From the NCBI GenBank assembly GCA_048173955.1, contig DBEYOB010000046.1, positions 1 through 64,000 on the forward strand: a stretch of 64,000 nt of DNA, read 5' to 3'. The notes beneath the pieces were generated by a model. The model searched no databases. It saw only the letters and a program-made list of their open reading frames with translations, and was not told the DNA's origin. A program made the translations under genes and the position numbers. Source of the DNA: CAZUFB01 sp048173955 (lineage in GTDB: Bacteria; Actinomycetota; Coriobacteriia; Coriobacteriales; UMGS124). Numbering within the stretch: the stretch's first letter is position 1; the number at the start of each line of letters is the position of its first letter. Shown one piece after another: positions 28,589 through 36,635 of the stretch.

Positions 28589-28772
28589 GTGCGGAAAATG
28601 GCCGCCTACGGGTGCGGTTCGCTCTTGGCGGGTAGCGGCGGCTCGTCTACCAGGCATTTCGCTATGGGGTCAAGAATAAGAGGGGAGCACGCCTCCCTTT
28701 CCCGCACGCACTCGCTGGTTTTTTGACCGGTACTTTTCCGGAAACACGCACTCGGCTCCCGATTGACCACCG
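28542..28772. repeat. 231-bp dispersed repeat, copy A
   Basis: Matches 34111-34341 base for base apart from about three substitutions. Ends are inverted: GGTCATTTTGCCACCGAATG near the left and CGGCTCCCGATTGACCACCG at the right are diverged complements. The core contains a GGGAG/CTCCC hairpin and a GGTTTTTTGACC word. A minus frame through it (C-terminal 'SGKVPVKKPASAC') exists in both copies, but with different N-termini and no RBS. Confidence 0.85.
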
Positions 28773-28870
28773 CGCTCTCGCGCCCTGCCCGCAATCACGC
28801 ACTCGGCCTCGGATTGGCCACCCCGCACGACAATCCTGACGTTCCTCATGCTTTTCTTCGTTGCGTCCGC

Positions 28871-29794
28871 TTACGCCATCCCGCCCACTGCGCCCCGGCC
28901 GTCGCGTTCGGCGATAGCCCCTTGCAGCGCTTCGACGAACCTCGACCGCGCATCCCACGTTTCTCGCGTTCCCACCAGGAAGATAGGCAGGTACATGGGT
29001 GGCTCGAGCGGGACCGTTGCGATAGAGGGCTGCAGCTCCGAGTAGCCCTCGGGAGCGATCATCGTGTTGCCCTCCTGCCAGTAACGGTCGTAAGCGTCCA
29101 TGTTGTAGTCGTTCTCGTTGTCAACAATGGCGATGTCTCGCGCTCCGTGCGTCTCTAGATACGACCGAACGGAGTCGATGGGCGGTACGTGGCCGCGCTT
29201 CACCATGCCGACGGTCATGCCGGAGAGATCGTCAACGGTCGCATGTGTCTTTTTTGCAAGGGGATGGTCACGCTGGACGGCGATACAGAGCGCGAGTTGC
29301 CCGATCTCGAGGCCTTCCAGCTTTGGATGGCGTTCGCGGTCGAAGGGGCCGATGACGAAGTCGGTGACGTTGTCGAGCAGGTCGTATACCTTTTCGACGG
29401 AGTCGTACTTGATGCCGATGGGAACGACCTGGATGATGAACTGCGCAGAGAAACAGCCAGCATGGTTCCAAAGGTCGGTCAGAACTCTGATCGACCCGGC
29501 GTAGGGGGCACTGACGCGCACGGTGCTCGCTTTGGCGCCGGCGACCTTCCAGGCGCGGTCGACCATTTCCCGCGTTTCCGCAAGCAGGCGCCGGGCGTCT
29601 CCGTACACCGACTTTCCCGCCTCGGTCGGGACGACGCCCTTGTTGGTTCGCGTGAGCAGCGGAAGGCCGACCCACGATTCAAGTCGGTTAATGCGCTTCA
29701 TGACGGCGACCGGAGATAGATACAGCTCAGAGGCAGCCTGAGAGAGGCTACCCCTCTCGACGGTGCAAACAAACGCCCTGAGGTTTTCGTACAT
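28871..29794 (-). CDS. LysR-family transcriptional regulator
   Basis: 307 residues. N-terminal winged HTH ('MYENLRAFVCTVERGSLSQA', 'LYLSPVAVMKRINRLESWVG', 'LLTRTNKGVVPTEAGK') and a C-terminal LysR substrate-binding domain. The start at 29794 is the Met that begins the HTH; GAAAGGCGG lies upstream. It is divergent from the molybdenum oxidoreductase operon with a T-N11-A palindrome between them, the usual arrangement for a LysR protein that controls its neighbour. The effector is unknown. Confidence 0.92.
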   Translation of the reverse strand: MYENLRAFVCTVERGSLSQAASELYLSPVAVMKRINRLESWVGLPLLTRTNKGVVPTEAGKSVYGDARRLLAETREMVDRAWKVAGAKASTVRVSAPYAGSIRVLTDLWNHAGCFSAQFIIQVVPIGIKYDSVEKVYDLLDNVTDFVIGPFDRERHPKLEGLEIGQLALCIAVQRDHPLAKKTHATVDDLSGMTVGMVKRGHVPPIDSVRSYLETHGARDIAIVDNENDYNMDAYDRYWQEGNTMIAPEGYSELQPSIATVPLEPPMYLPIFLVGTRETWDARSRFVEALQGAIAERDGRGAVGGMA

Positions 29795-29908
29795 GGCCGC
29801 CGCCTTTCGACGAGAGCGCTCTTTCAGAGGCGCAAACCGATGCCAGTATGGTAACGGCCCTTCCGTTGCTGCGCACAATGCGCAGGTGACCACTCCTGTC
29901 AAATAGCT

Positions 29909-29923
29909 TTAACCGTCGGTTAA
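29909..29923. promoter_or_regulatory. LysR-type box TTAACC-GTC-GGTTAA
   Basis: Perfect palindrome with a T-N11-A core, 115 bases upstream of both the LysR and the oxidoreductase start codons. Likely binding site of the LysR protein at 28871-29794. Confidence 0.6.
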
Positions 29924-30037
29924 CGCATCGTTATCTACTTGGATATTCCACACCGCCGCGCGACGGTACAACAATACATCCAGGCTGCCGGTTGCGGATC
30001 GGCGCACCGGCGTTATGGAAAAGAGGGAGAGGGCACT

Positions 30038-32515
30038 ATGGGAGCATCCCTAACTCGACGCAGCTTCGTGAAGGCCGCGGGCACCGCGCTTGCGGCGGCG
30101 TCGCTGTCCGGTCCGCTCGCATCCGCGCAGGCGGACAGCCTCGAGGTTGACGAGCAGGCGGCCGCGGGCGCCGCCGCCGAGGGCGAGGAGTTCACGTGCA
30201 CGTGCTCGTGGAGCTGCTCGTTCTGCCAGTACCACATCTACGTGCGCGACGGCAACGTTTCGCACATGCTGCCCAAGGACGGCTTTACCTACCGGACCTG
30301 TCTCAAAGGACGCTCGCGCATCCAACGCACCTATTCCGAGGAGCGCATCCGCTACCCCATGCGCCGCGTCGAAGGCACTCCGCGCGGTGGCGGCGAATGG
30401 GAGCGCATCACTTGGGACGAGGCGGTCGATGCCATCGTCTCCCAGTGGAAGAAGACCGAGGAGGAGTACGGCCCCCTCGCCAACACCTACTATCAGGGCG
30501 GCGGCGGAGCCCAGGGATCGCTCAACGGCAACGCCGGCCTCATCATGCGCCTCTTCAACGCGCTCGGCTGCACGAAGTGGGACTATTCGTTCGACAACGC
30601 CACCAACACGGGCCTGACCCGCGGCGGCATCCAGTGGTTCGACCAGAACGAGCCCGAGGACTTCGTCAACTCCGACTACATCCTGCTCATGGGCGCCAAC
30701 CCCGTGAATGCGCAGATCCAGATGTGGCAGCACATCGCCAACGCCCAGGATGCCGGCGCCAAGCTCGTCTGCGTCGACCCGCTGTTCTCGCCGACCGTCG
30801 CCAAGGCCGACAAGTGGATTCCGGTCAAGCCGGGCTGCGACACGGCCCTGTATCTCGGCCTTATCAAGCGTTTCATGGACGAGGGCACCTACAACGCCGA
30901 CTTCGTGCTCAACCACACCTGCGCCCCCTACCTGGTGCACGTGGGCGGAGACGCCGACAAGATGTACGTACGCGGCAGTGAGTTCGGCGAGCCCACGCAC
31001 GTCGGCCCGAACAACTGGGTGACCGGCCTGCCGACCGAGATCGACCCGATCATGGTGTGGAGCGAGAGCGCTGGGGCGCCCCAGCCCTTCGATACCTGCA
31101 CAGACCCCGTTATGACGGGTGTGCCTTCCGAAGAGTACGTCACGGCGTGGGATCTGTTTACGGAGCACGTGCAGGAGTGGACGTTCGAGAAGGTCAGCGA
31201 GGTTTGCGGAATCTCTCAGGAGGATTTCGACTACCTCTACGACGTCCTGCAGCCCGAGCACAAAGTTGCCCACTACATCAACTTCGGTACGGGCGCCTAT
31301 GAGAACGGCCTGCATGCCGCCTATGCGCTGGTCGCCCTTATCGCGATGACCGGCAACTTCGGCGAGCCCGGCCGCAGCGTCGGCGGTTTCGACTCGATGT
31401 ACGGCAACTTCTTCGGCCACGCGCTGTGCACGCCCTCGAACGGCAACATGTGCAAGGCCGTGACGTTCCTCGCCGCGTGCGACATCATGAACTCCGGCGA
31501 ACTCATGGGCGAGCCCTATCCGATTAAGAACATCTGGATCAGCCATGGCGGCCTTATCGGCGGCAGCGTCAACTCCAACCGCGTGAAGCACGAGCTGCTC
31601 GACAACATGGAGCAGATTGTCGTCCAGGACCCGTTCATGACCGACACGGCGCGCTATGCCGACATCCTGCTGCCCGTCACCGACATGTACGAGTACGAGG
31701 ACGTCGTGCCGCTGAGCCACGAGAAGGACGTGCGCATCTCCGAGAAGTGCATCGAGCCGATGTACGAGGCCAAGACCGATTCCGAGATCGCCCGCCTGTT
31801 CGGTGAGGCCTTCGGTCTGGCCGACGCGGTGTGCGATGTGACGGATGACGACTGGTGGCGCGGCACCTTCGACGACGTCCAGGCGGCCGTCGACCACGGC
31901 ATCACGATGGACACCCTGCGCGAGAACAAGATCATGCGCTACGTCGACGACCAGCCCTACATCGGCAACAAGGGTCTCACGAACTTCATCACCGAGACTG
32001 GCCGCCTGATGTTCTACGTCGATGCTCCCGCGCCGCGCACGCCGTCGAACTACGACACTTCCAATGTCGAGCGCGAGCGCATGCCCACCTACTTCGAGAA
32101 CCTCATTTCGGGCGAGAACAGCGAGTACGCCGCCGACTACCCGCTCGTGTGCATCTCGTGGCGCAACCCGGCCCGCGTGCACATGACCCAGTTCATGAAG
32201 ACCTGGGCGCGCGACGTCATGCCCGAGCCGACGCTGTTCATCAACCCCGAGGACGCCGCCAAGTACGGCGTCGAGGACGGCAGCCTGTGCCGCGTGTACA
32301 ACTGGCTCGGCCAGTGCGTGCTCAGGGTCGCCTATCACACCGGCATGAGGCCCGGCATGACCTGCTACTACAAGGGCTATGCCGAGACCGAGACGAAGCT
32401 GGGCTCGCTTGGCGAGATTACGACCGACTATGCCGACCCCTATGCGGTGAACTGCTCGTTCTTCGACAACCGCATCGCGATCGAGCCCTGGTCTGACGAC
32501 GAGGCGGAGGAATAA
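30038..32515 (+). CDS. Tat-exported molybdopterin oxidoreductase, DMSO-reductase family catalytic subunit
   Basis: 825 residues. Tat signal LTRRSFVKAAG; a Cys cluster for one 4Fe-4S (Cys54/56/60/63 in 'CTCSWSCSFC' and Cys88 in 'RTCLKGRSR'); 'ERITWDEAVDAIVSQW' typical of the N-terminal Mo-bisMGD domain; C-terminal molydopterin-dinucleotide-binding fold ending 'NRIAIEPWSDDEAEE'. It reduces (or oxidises) a small substrate outside the membrane using electrons from the 4Fe-4S partner encoded five bases downstream. The start at 30038 has GAGGGAGAGGG upstream. Substrate class (S-oxide, N-oxide, other) cannot be read, and the Mo-ligand residue is not certain to me. Length is in the family range. Confidence 0.9.
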   Translation: MGASLTRRSFVKAAGTALAAASLSGPLASAQADSLEVDEQAAAGAAAEGEEFTCTCSWSCSFCQYHIYVRDGNVSHMLPKDGFTYRTCLKGRSRIQRTYSEERIRYPMRRVEGTPRGGGEWERITWDEAVDAIVSQWKKTEEEYGPLANTYYQGGGGAQGSLNGNAGLIMRLFNALGCTKWDYSFDNATNTGLTRGGIQWFDQNEPEDFVNSDYILLMGANPVNAQIQMWQHIANAQDAGAKLVCVDPLFSPTVAKADKWIPVKPGCDTALYLGLIKRFMDEGTYNADFVLNHTCAPYLVHVGGDADKMYVRGSEFGEPTHVGPNNWVTGLPTEIDPIMVWSESAGAPQPFDTCTDPVMTGVPSEEYVTAWDLFTEHVQEWTFEKVSEVCGISQEDFDYLYDVLQPEHKVAHYINFGTGAYENGLHAAYALVALIAMTGNFGEPGRSVGGFDSMYGNFFGHALCTPSNGNMCKAVTFLAACDIMNSGELMGEPYPIKNIWISHGGLIGGSVNSNRVKHELLDNMEQIVVQDPFMTDTARYADILLPVTDMYEYEDVVPLSHEKDVRISEKCIEPMYEAKTDSEIARLFGEAFGLADAVCDVTDDDWWRGTFDDVQAAVDHGITMDTLRENKIMRYVDDQPYIGNKGLTNFITETGRLMFYVDAPAPRTPSNYDTSNVERERMPTYFENLISGENSEYAADYPLVCISWRNPARVHMTQFMKTWARDVMPEPTLFINPEDAAKYGVEDGSLCRVYNWLGQCVLRVAYHTGMRPGMTCYYKGYAETETKLGSLGEITTDYADPYAVNCSFFDNRIAIEPWSDDEAEE

Positions 32516-32520
32516 CCACC

Positions 32521-33144
32521 ATGGCACACTATGCTATCGCGCTCGACACCCACCGCTGCATCGGGTGCTTCTCGTGCAGCGTGGCCTGCAAGCTTGAGAA
32601 CAACCTCCCCGACCAGGTTTGGTACGCCGAGGTGAAGACGGTTGGCGGCAACTCCATGCACACGCCTGCCGGAGAGTACGGCGCCAACACCCTGAGCTAC
32701 CTGGTCACGCAGTGCAACCACTGTGACAATCCCGCTTGCGTTGCGGCGTGCCCCACGGGTGCGACCTACAAGGACGAGGCGACCGGCATCGTCATGCAGA
32801 ACACCGAGGAGTGCATCGGCTGCCAGTCCTGCATCGAGGCTTGCCCCTACGAGGGCGTCCGCACCTACGTCGACGGCGACCCCGTCTCGGCACTCGACTT
32901 CCCGGTCGGTTCGGTCGAGGCGCCGGTGCACCTGGCCAACACGGTCGAAAAGTGCACGATGTGCCACCATCGCGTTTCCCAGGGTCGTATTCCTGCGTGT
33001 GTGGAGGGCTGCCCGGCTCGCGCCCGTGTCTTTGGTGACCTCGATGATCCCGAGAGCGAGATTTCGAAGCTCCTGGCTGAGCGCGAGTACACGCAGCTGC
33101 TTCCCGAGGAAGGCACTGGCCCCAACGTGTTCTACCTGTCGTAA
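32521..33144 (+). CDS. DmsB-like ferredoxin subunit (four 4Fe-4S)
   Basis: 207 residues. Four Cys groups: 'CIGCFSCSVAC', 'CNHCDNPACVAACP', 'CIGCQSCIEACP', and 'CTMCHHRV...CVEGCP'. This is the electron-transfer subunit that carries electrons to the Mo subunit. It starts five bases after the oxidoreductase stop. It has no signal of its own and would be co-exported with the Tat subunit, as known for DmsAB. No DmsC/NrfD-type membrane anchor follows. Confidence 0.92.
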   Translation: MAHYAIALDTHRCIGCFSCSVACKLENNLPDQVWYAEVKTVGGNSMHTPAGEYGANTLSYLVTQCNHCDNPACVAACPTGATYKDEATGIVMQNTEECIGCQSCIEACPYEGVRTYVDGDPVSALDFPVGSVEAPVHLANTVEKCTMCHHRVSQGRIPACVEGCPARARVFGDLDDPESEISKLLAEREYTQLLPEEGTGPNVFYLS

Positions 33145-33214
33145 GGGGTACGTGTAAGGCAAGCTTCCCGCCGAGGTGGCTTGCTGTTCCTGTTGGAGCG
33201 TGTTAGAAAAGCGT

Positions 33215-33260
33215 GGGGATGCGGGCGCGTTGGTTTACCGGCTGCCCGCATCCCCGTTTT
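33215..33260 (+). terminator. Rho-independent terminator between dmsB-like gene and chaperone gene
   Basis: GGGGATGCGGGC and GCCCGCATCCCC form a perfect 12-bp stem followed by GTTTT. It lies 70 bases past the 4Fe-4S subunit, so the chaperone gene is read by read-through or its own promoter, which would lower its level relative to the enzyme. Confidence 0.75.
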
Positions 33261-33383
33261 CCTGCATGCCCGTCTATCTTGCGCATGTCCGCCCCTCTCG
33301 ATGGCTGCCATCGGCGGAAGCCGGTGTCTCTGATGCCCGCTTTGCCACAGGCCGGATTTGCCCGAACCTTCAAGGAGGTTTTC

Positions 33384-34007
33384 ATGTCGACGAACCTTGG
33401 GAACATGTTTCGGCTGCTCTCGGTCGCGTTCAAGCCGCCGACCTCCGATTTGGCAAACGTCGTCGTATCGGGGGAGTTGTCGAAGGCGATGGCCGACACT
33501 TGGCGTACCCTGGGGCTTGACGGTGAAAAAGCCGCCGCGTTTACCGGCGTTTTGGATGGCTATCGAGGCGACGACGCCGAGGATGTCCTCCACGAGCTGC
33601 GCCGCGAGCACACTCGCTTGTTTTTGGGCAATCCACCGCTCGTCGAGAACTCCGAGGGCCCCTGGCGCAAGAAGGCCGAGGGCAAGATAGGGGTCGACCT
33701 CATGGTGAACTCCTACTCGCTCGAGATTCAGGAGTTCATGCGCCAATGCGGCGCGGTCAAGGCCAAGGGACGCAACGATTGTATTGACTATATCGAGGTT
33801 GAATGCGAGTTTGCCGCCATGCTGGCAGAACAGCCTCGGTATCTGGTCGATTTGGGCAAGGATCCTCTCGATCTGCTCGATTCGTTTATGGATGAGCATC
33901 TGAAGAAGTGGGTGCCCGGATTCTGCGTTGAGGTCGCCGAAAAGACGCGCCTGCCGTACTATCGCGAGCTGTGCGGGCTCATGGCGGCGTTTATGGGGGA
34001 GTTCTAG
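33384..34007 (+). CDS. TorD/DmsD-type chaperone of the Mo enzyme
   Basis: 207 residues, all-helical, cytosolic. The family signature region 'EHTRLFLGNPPLVENSEGPW' is present, as well as 'KIGVDLMVNSYSLEIQEFM' further on. Proteins of this family bind the Tat signal and apo-enzyme and help cofactor insertion before export. The ATG at 33384 is preceded by AAGGAGG; a longer frame lacks an RBS. It completes the Mo oxidoreductase locus. Confidence 0.85.
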   Translation: MSTNLGNMFRLLSVAFKPPTSDLANVVVSGELSKAMADTWRTLGLDGEKAAAFTGVLDGYRGDDAEDVLHELRREHTRLFLGNPPLVENSEGPWRKKAEGKIGVDLMVNSYSLEIQEFMRQCGAVKAKGRNDCIDYIEVECEFAAMLAEQPRYLVDLGKDPLDLLDSFMDEHLKKWVPGFCVEVAEKTRLPYYRELCGLMAAFMGEF

Positions 34008-34110
34008 CCGAGGGTAAGGGGACGGGTGGGCTGTGAGCCGACTGTGGCGAGTGCGGGCTGCCTATGGAGCGGATGCACGTGCCCACCGTTGGAGATGACC
34101 ATTTTCGGCG
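34008..34110. other. Spacer before 231-bp repeat copy B
   Basis: Contains GATGACCATTTTCGGCGCGA at 34093, another diverged unit of the repeat array. No gene. Confidence 0.4.
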
Positions 34111-34341
34111 CGAGTGCGTGATTTCCAGAAAGTGATGGTCATTTTGCCACCGAATGCGTGCGGAAAATGGCCGCCTACGGATGCGGTTCGCTCTTGGCGG
34201 GTAGCGGTGGCTCGTCTACCAGGCATTTCGCTATGGGGTCAAGAATAAGAGGGGAGCACGCCTCCCTTTCTCGCACGCACTCGCTGGTTTTTTGACCGGT
34301 ACTTTTCCGGAAACACGCACTCGGCTCCCGATTGACCACCG
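34111..34341. repeat. 231-bp dispersed repeat, copy B
   Basis: Near-identical to 28542-28772 (about three substitutions in 231), same orientation, 5.6 kb away, flanking the LysR/Mo-oxidoreductase locus as direct repeats. The flanking sequence differs, so the copied unit has sharp ends. Confidence 0.85.
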
Positions 34342-34547
34342 TCCCTCACCGCGCGCCCGCCGTCTTCCGCCGCTCGCTCCCCGCGCCCGTCTCGCACTGC
34401 ACCCGACGCCGCCCGCCCCGCCGCCGGCTCGGAGACCTGGCGACGGGGCGGGCGGTTGACCTGCACGTTCGATACACTCCTGCGTGTTCGGCGTGCCTCT
34501 GCGCGCTTGCACGCCTCCGCGCTTATGATCCCCGCGCTTATGCGCTC

Positions 34548-34606
34548 TTGCGCTCCTGCGCGCCTGCGCGCCTACGCGCCTGCGCGCCTACGCGCCTACG
34601 CGCCCG
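34548..34606. repeat. 10-bp tandem repeat GCGCCTRCGC at a gene end
   Basis: About five to six units of GCGCCTGCGC/GCGCCTACGC run into the stop codon region of the reductase gene at 34596. Repeat slippage here would change the last residues of that protein or its 3' UTR. Confidence 0.75.
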
Positions 34607-36326
34607 TGGCGGCGATGCGGCCGGCGCGGCGGGCGAACGTCGCGGAGCGGCCGGCGGCGAGGCCCGCCATCTGGTCGGGGTAGGTGTAGGCAAAGAAGCT
34701 GCCCGAGTCGTTGCCGCACACGTAGAGGCCCTCGATCAGGTTGCCCTCGGTGTCCAGGGCGTTCATGTTCTCGTCGATCTTGATGCCGTCCATGGTGCAC
34801 AGCATGTAGCCGGTGTTGCGCACCCCGTAGAACGGCGCGGTGTCGACGGGCGACAGGCGGAACGGCTCCTTGCCGAAGTCGGGGTCCTCGCCGTTGGCGT
34901 AGTTCTCGTTGTTGCGCTCGACGGTGGCGACGAGGTTGTCGGCCGGGATGCCGAGCTTCTCGGCGAGCTCCTCGATGGTGTCGGCCTGCTGGATGAAGCC
35001 CTGCTCGATGAGGCCCTGGTTCATGGCCTTGGCCGTCTCCAGGTCGATGGCCGAGACCGGGGCGCCGTTCGTGAACGGGAACATGCGCGAGCAGCCCTGC
35101 GTCTTGAACTGGTACACGTAGTCCTCGAAGTTGGAGTCCCAGATGGTGGCGTAGGTGTGGCCCGGCTGGTCGATCGAGGCGTGGAGGATGAAGTCGTAGG
35201 GAGCGCTCTCGTTGGCAAAACGCTCGCCGTTGAGGTTGACCTTGAGCCAGGGCTGCGAGGACATCCAGAACATGCCGTTGACCATTTCCTCGCCGGCGAT
35301 CATGTCGGGCATGAGCGGGCAGCGGTCGAAGAGCATGCTCGTGTGGACCTCGTCGAAGGCCGCGCCGGCCCAGATGCAGGCCTTGATGCCGTCGCCCGTG
35401 GAACCCGGGATGCCCGAGTTGAACGAGAAGGTCAGCTTGGTCTCGGCCTGCAGGGCGCTCATCATGTCGTCGTTGAGCGCGTAGCCGCCTGTGCACACGA
35501 GCACGCCCTTGGCGGCGTTGACGCGCAGGTGGGCGCCCTCGGCGTCCTGGGCGACGATGCCGGTCACGCGGCCGGTCTCGTCCTGCTCGAGCTTGACCAT
35601 GGCGGTGCTGTAGCGCACCTCCACGCCGAGCTCGGTGGCGTAGTCGATGAGCACGGCGCCGTCCTCGCTCGTGCGGCCGTCGGCCACGCAGGCGTGGCCC
35701 GTGGCCCAGTGGCGGTAGTTCATGATGTCGGCGTACTCGTCGAGGTCGTGGTCGGCGTCGTACATGAACTCGCGGCCGGCCTTGACGCACAGGTCGCCGT
35801 ACCACTCGATGGCCTCGGCGCTCTCGTCGGCCCACAGGCGCAGCAGCTTGGTGTTGACGTTGGAGGCGGAGTACATCGTCATCTCGCGGCAGATGTCGGT
35901 GGCCTTGATGTCGCAGTCGTCTTCGAGCTGGTACTTGGTGCCGATGGCGCCGAGGGTGCCGCGGATGCCCGGGCTCGCCTCGTTCTTCTCGACGACGAGG
36001 ACCTTGGCGCCGTTCTCGGCAGCGGTGCACGCGGCGAACAGGCCGGCGGTGCCGTAGCCCACCACGAGCACGTCGCACTCGAGGGTCTCGGCGATCTGGT
36101 CCTCGGCGACCTCGGGGGCCGTGCCGAGCCATGCGGGCACGTCGGCGTTTGCGGCGGCGGTTGACGTGCTGTCAGCGGAAGCCGCGCCGTCGGCCGCCGC
36201 GCCGTCGCCGGCGGTCTCGGCCGCCTCGTCGGCCAGGGCGACGGAGGCCGCCAGCGCCGTGCCGGCGGCAAGGGCTGCGGTGCCGGTCACGAAGCCGCGG
36301 CGGGTGAGCTTGTCCATCGTGTCCAT
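34596..36326 (-). CDS. Tat-exported FAD-dependent reductase
   Basis: 576 residues. Tat signal LTRRGFVTGTAAL, an Asp/Ala/Ser linker to ~65, FAD fold 'VLVVGYGTAGLFAACTAA' (~87-104), 'GIRGTLGAIGTKYQLE', and C-terminal 'GLYVCGNDSGSFFAYTYPD'. The start at 36326 has AAAGGAA eight bases upstream; an in-frame ATG three codons later is possible. It is a paralog of 2280-3950 and, like it, is divergent from a membrane LuxR gene. The substrate is unknown. Confidence 0.9.
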   Translation of the reverse strand: MDTMDKLTRRGFVTGTAALAAGTALAASVALADEAAETAGDGAAADGAASADSTSTAAANADVPAWLGTAPEVAEDQIAETLECDVLVVGYGTAGLFAACTAAENGAKVLVVEKNEASPGIRGTLGAIGTKYQLEDDCDIKATDICREMTMYSASNVNTKLLRLWADESAEAIEWYGDLCVKAGREFMYDADHDLDEYADIMNYRHWATGHACVADGRTSEDGAVLIDYATELGVEVRYSTAMVKLEQDETGRVTGIVAQDAEGAHLRVNAAKGVLVCTGGYALNDDMMSALQAETKLTFSFNSGIPGSTGDGIKACIWAGAAFDEVHTSMLFDRCPLMPDMIAGEEMVNGMFWMSSQPWLKVNLNGERFANESAPYDFILHASIDQPGHTYATIWDSNFEDYVYQFKTQGCSRMFPFTNGAPVSAIDLETAKAMNQGLIEQGFIQQADTIEELAEKLGIPADNLVATVERNNENYANGEDPDFGKEPFRLSPVDTAPFYGVRNTGYMLCTMDGIKIDENMNALDTEGNLIEGLYVCGNDSGSFFAYTYPDQMAGLAAGRSATFARRAGRIAATGA

Positions 36327-36635
36327 GGGTGCGTTCCTTTCTGTGCGTTCCCTCCGATTGAAGGGGGACGGGGTGTCACGCCGACGCCGATGCCGATGCC
36401 GACGTCGGCCGTGCCGTGCGGCTCCCACCATAGGCGCGGCGGGTTGCGAAGACCTCACCCACTGTTCATGATTGTCGGCATGGGGTGTTTCGGGGGCCGT
36501 CGTCACCCGGAGTTCACGACGCCGGGGAGTAAGATTGACCCGAAACGACCCGCCCTCCAAACCGGGCGCAGGGGTGCGACGGGGATGCGGGGGCGGTCCC
36601 GGGGCGGGCTGACGCGGCGAGGGAGGCGGACGCAC
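36327..36635. promoter_or_regulatory. Divergent promoter region FAD/LuxR
   Basis: 309 bases. TCCCTCCGATTGAAGGGGGA at ~36349-36368 resembles the TCCCC...GGGGA palindromes at 2088-2149 upstream of the paralogous pair, with longer spacing. No promoter boxes are certain. Confidence 0.4.

Noticed and set aside
28662..28958. Minus-strand frame through 231-bp repeat copy A, with a similar C-terminal half in copy B (34231-34512)
   Set aside because: Only the part inside the repeat is shared; the N-termini differ, no RBS is seen, and the shared part follows from the DNA repeat itself.
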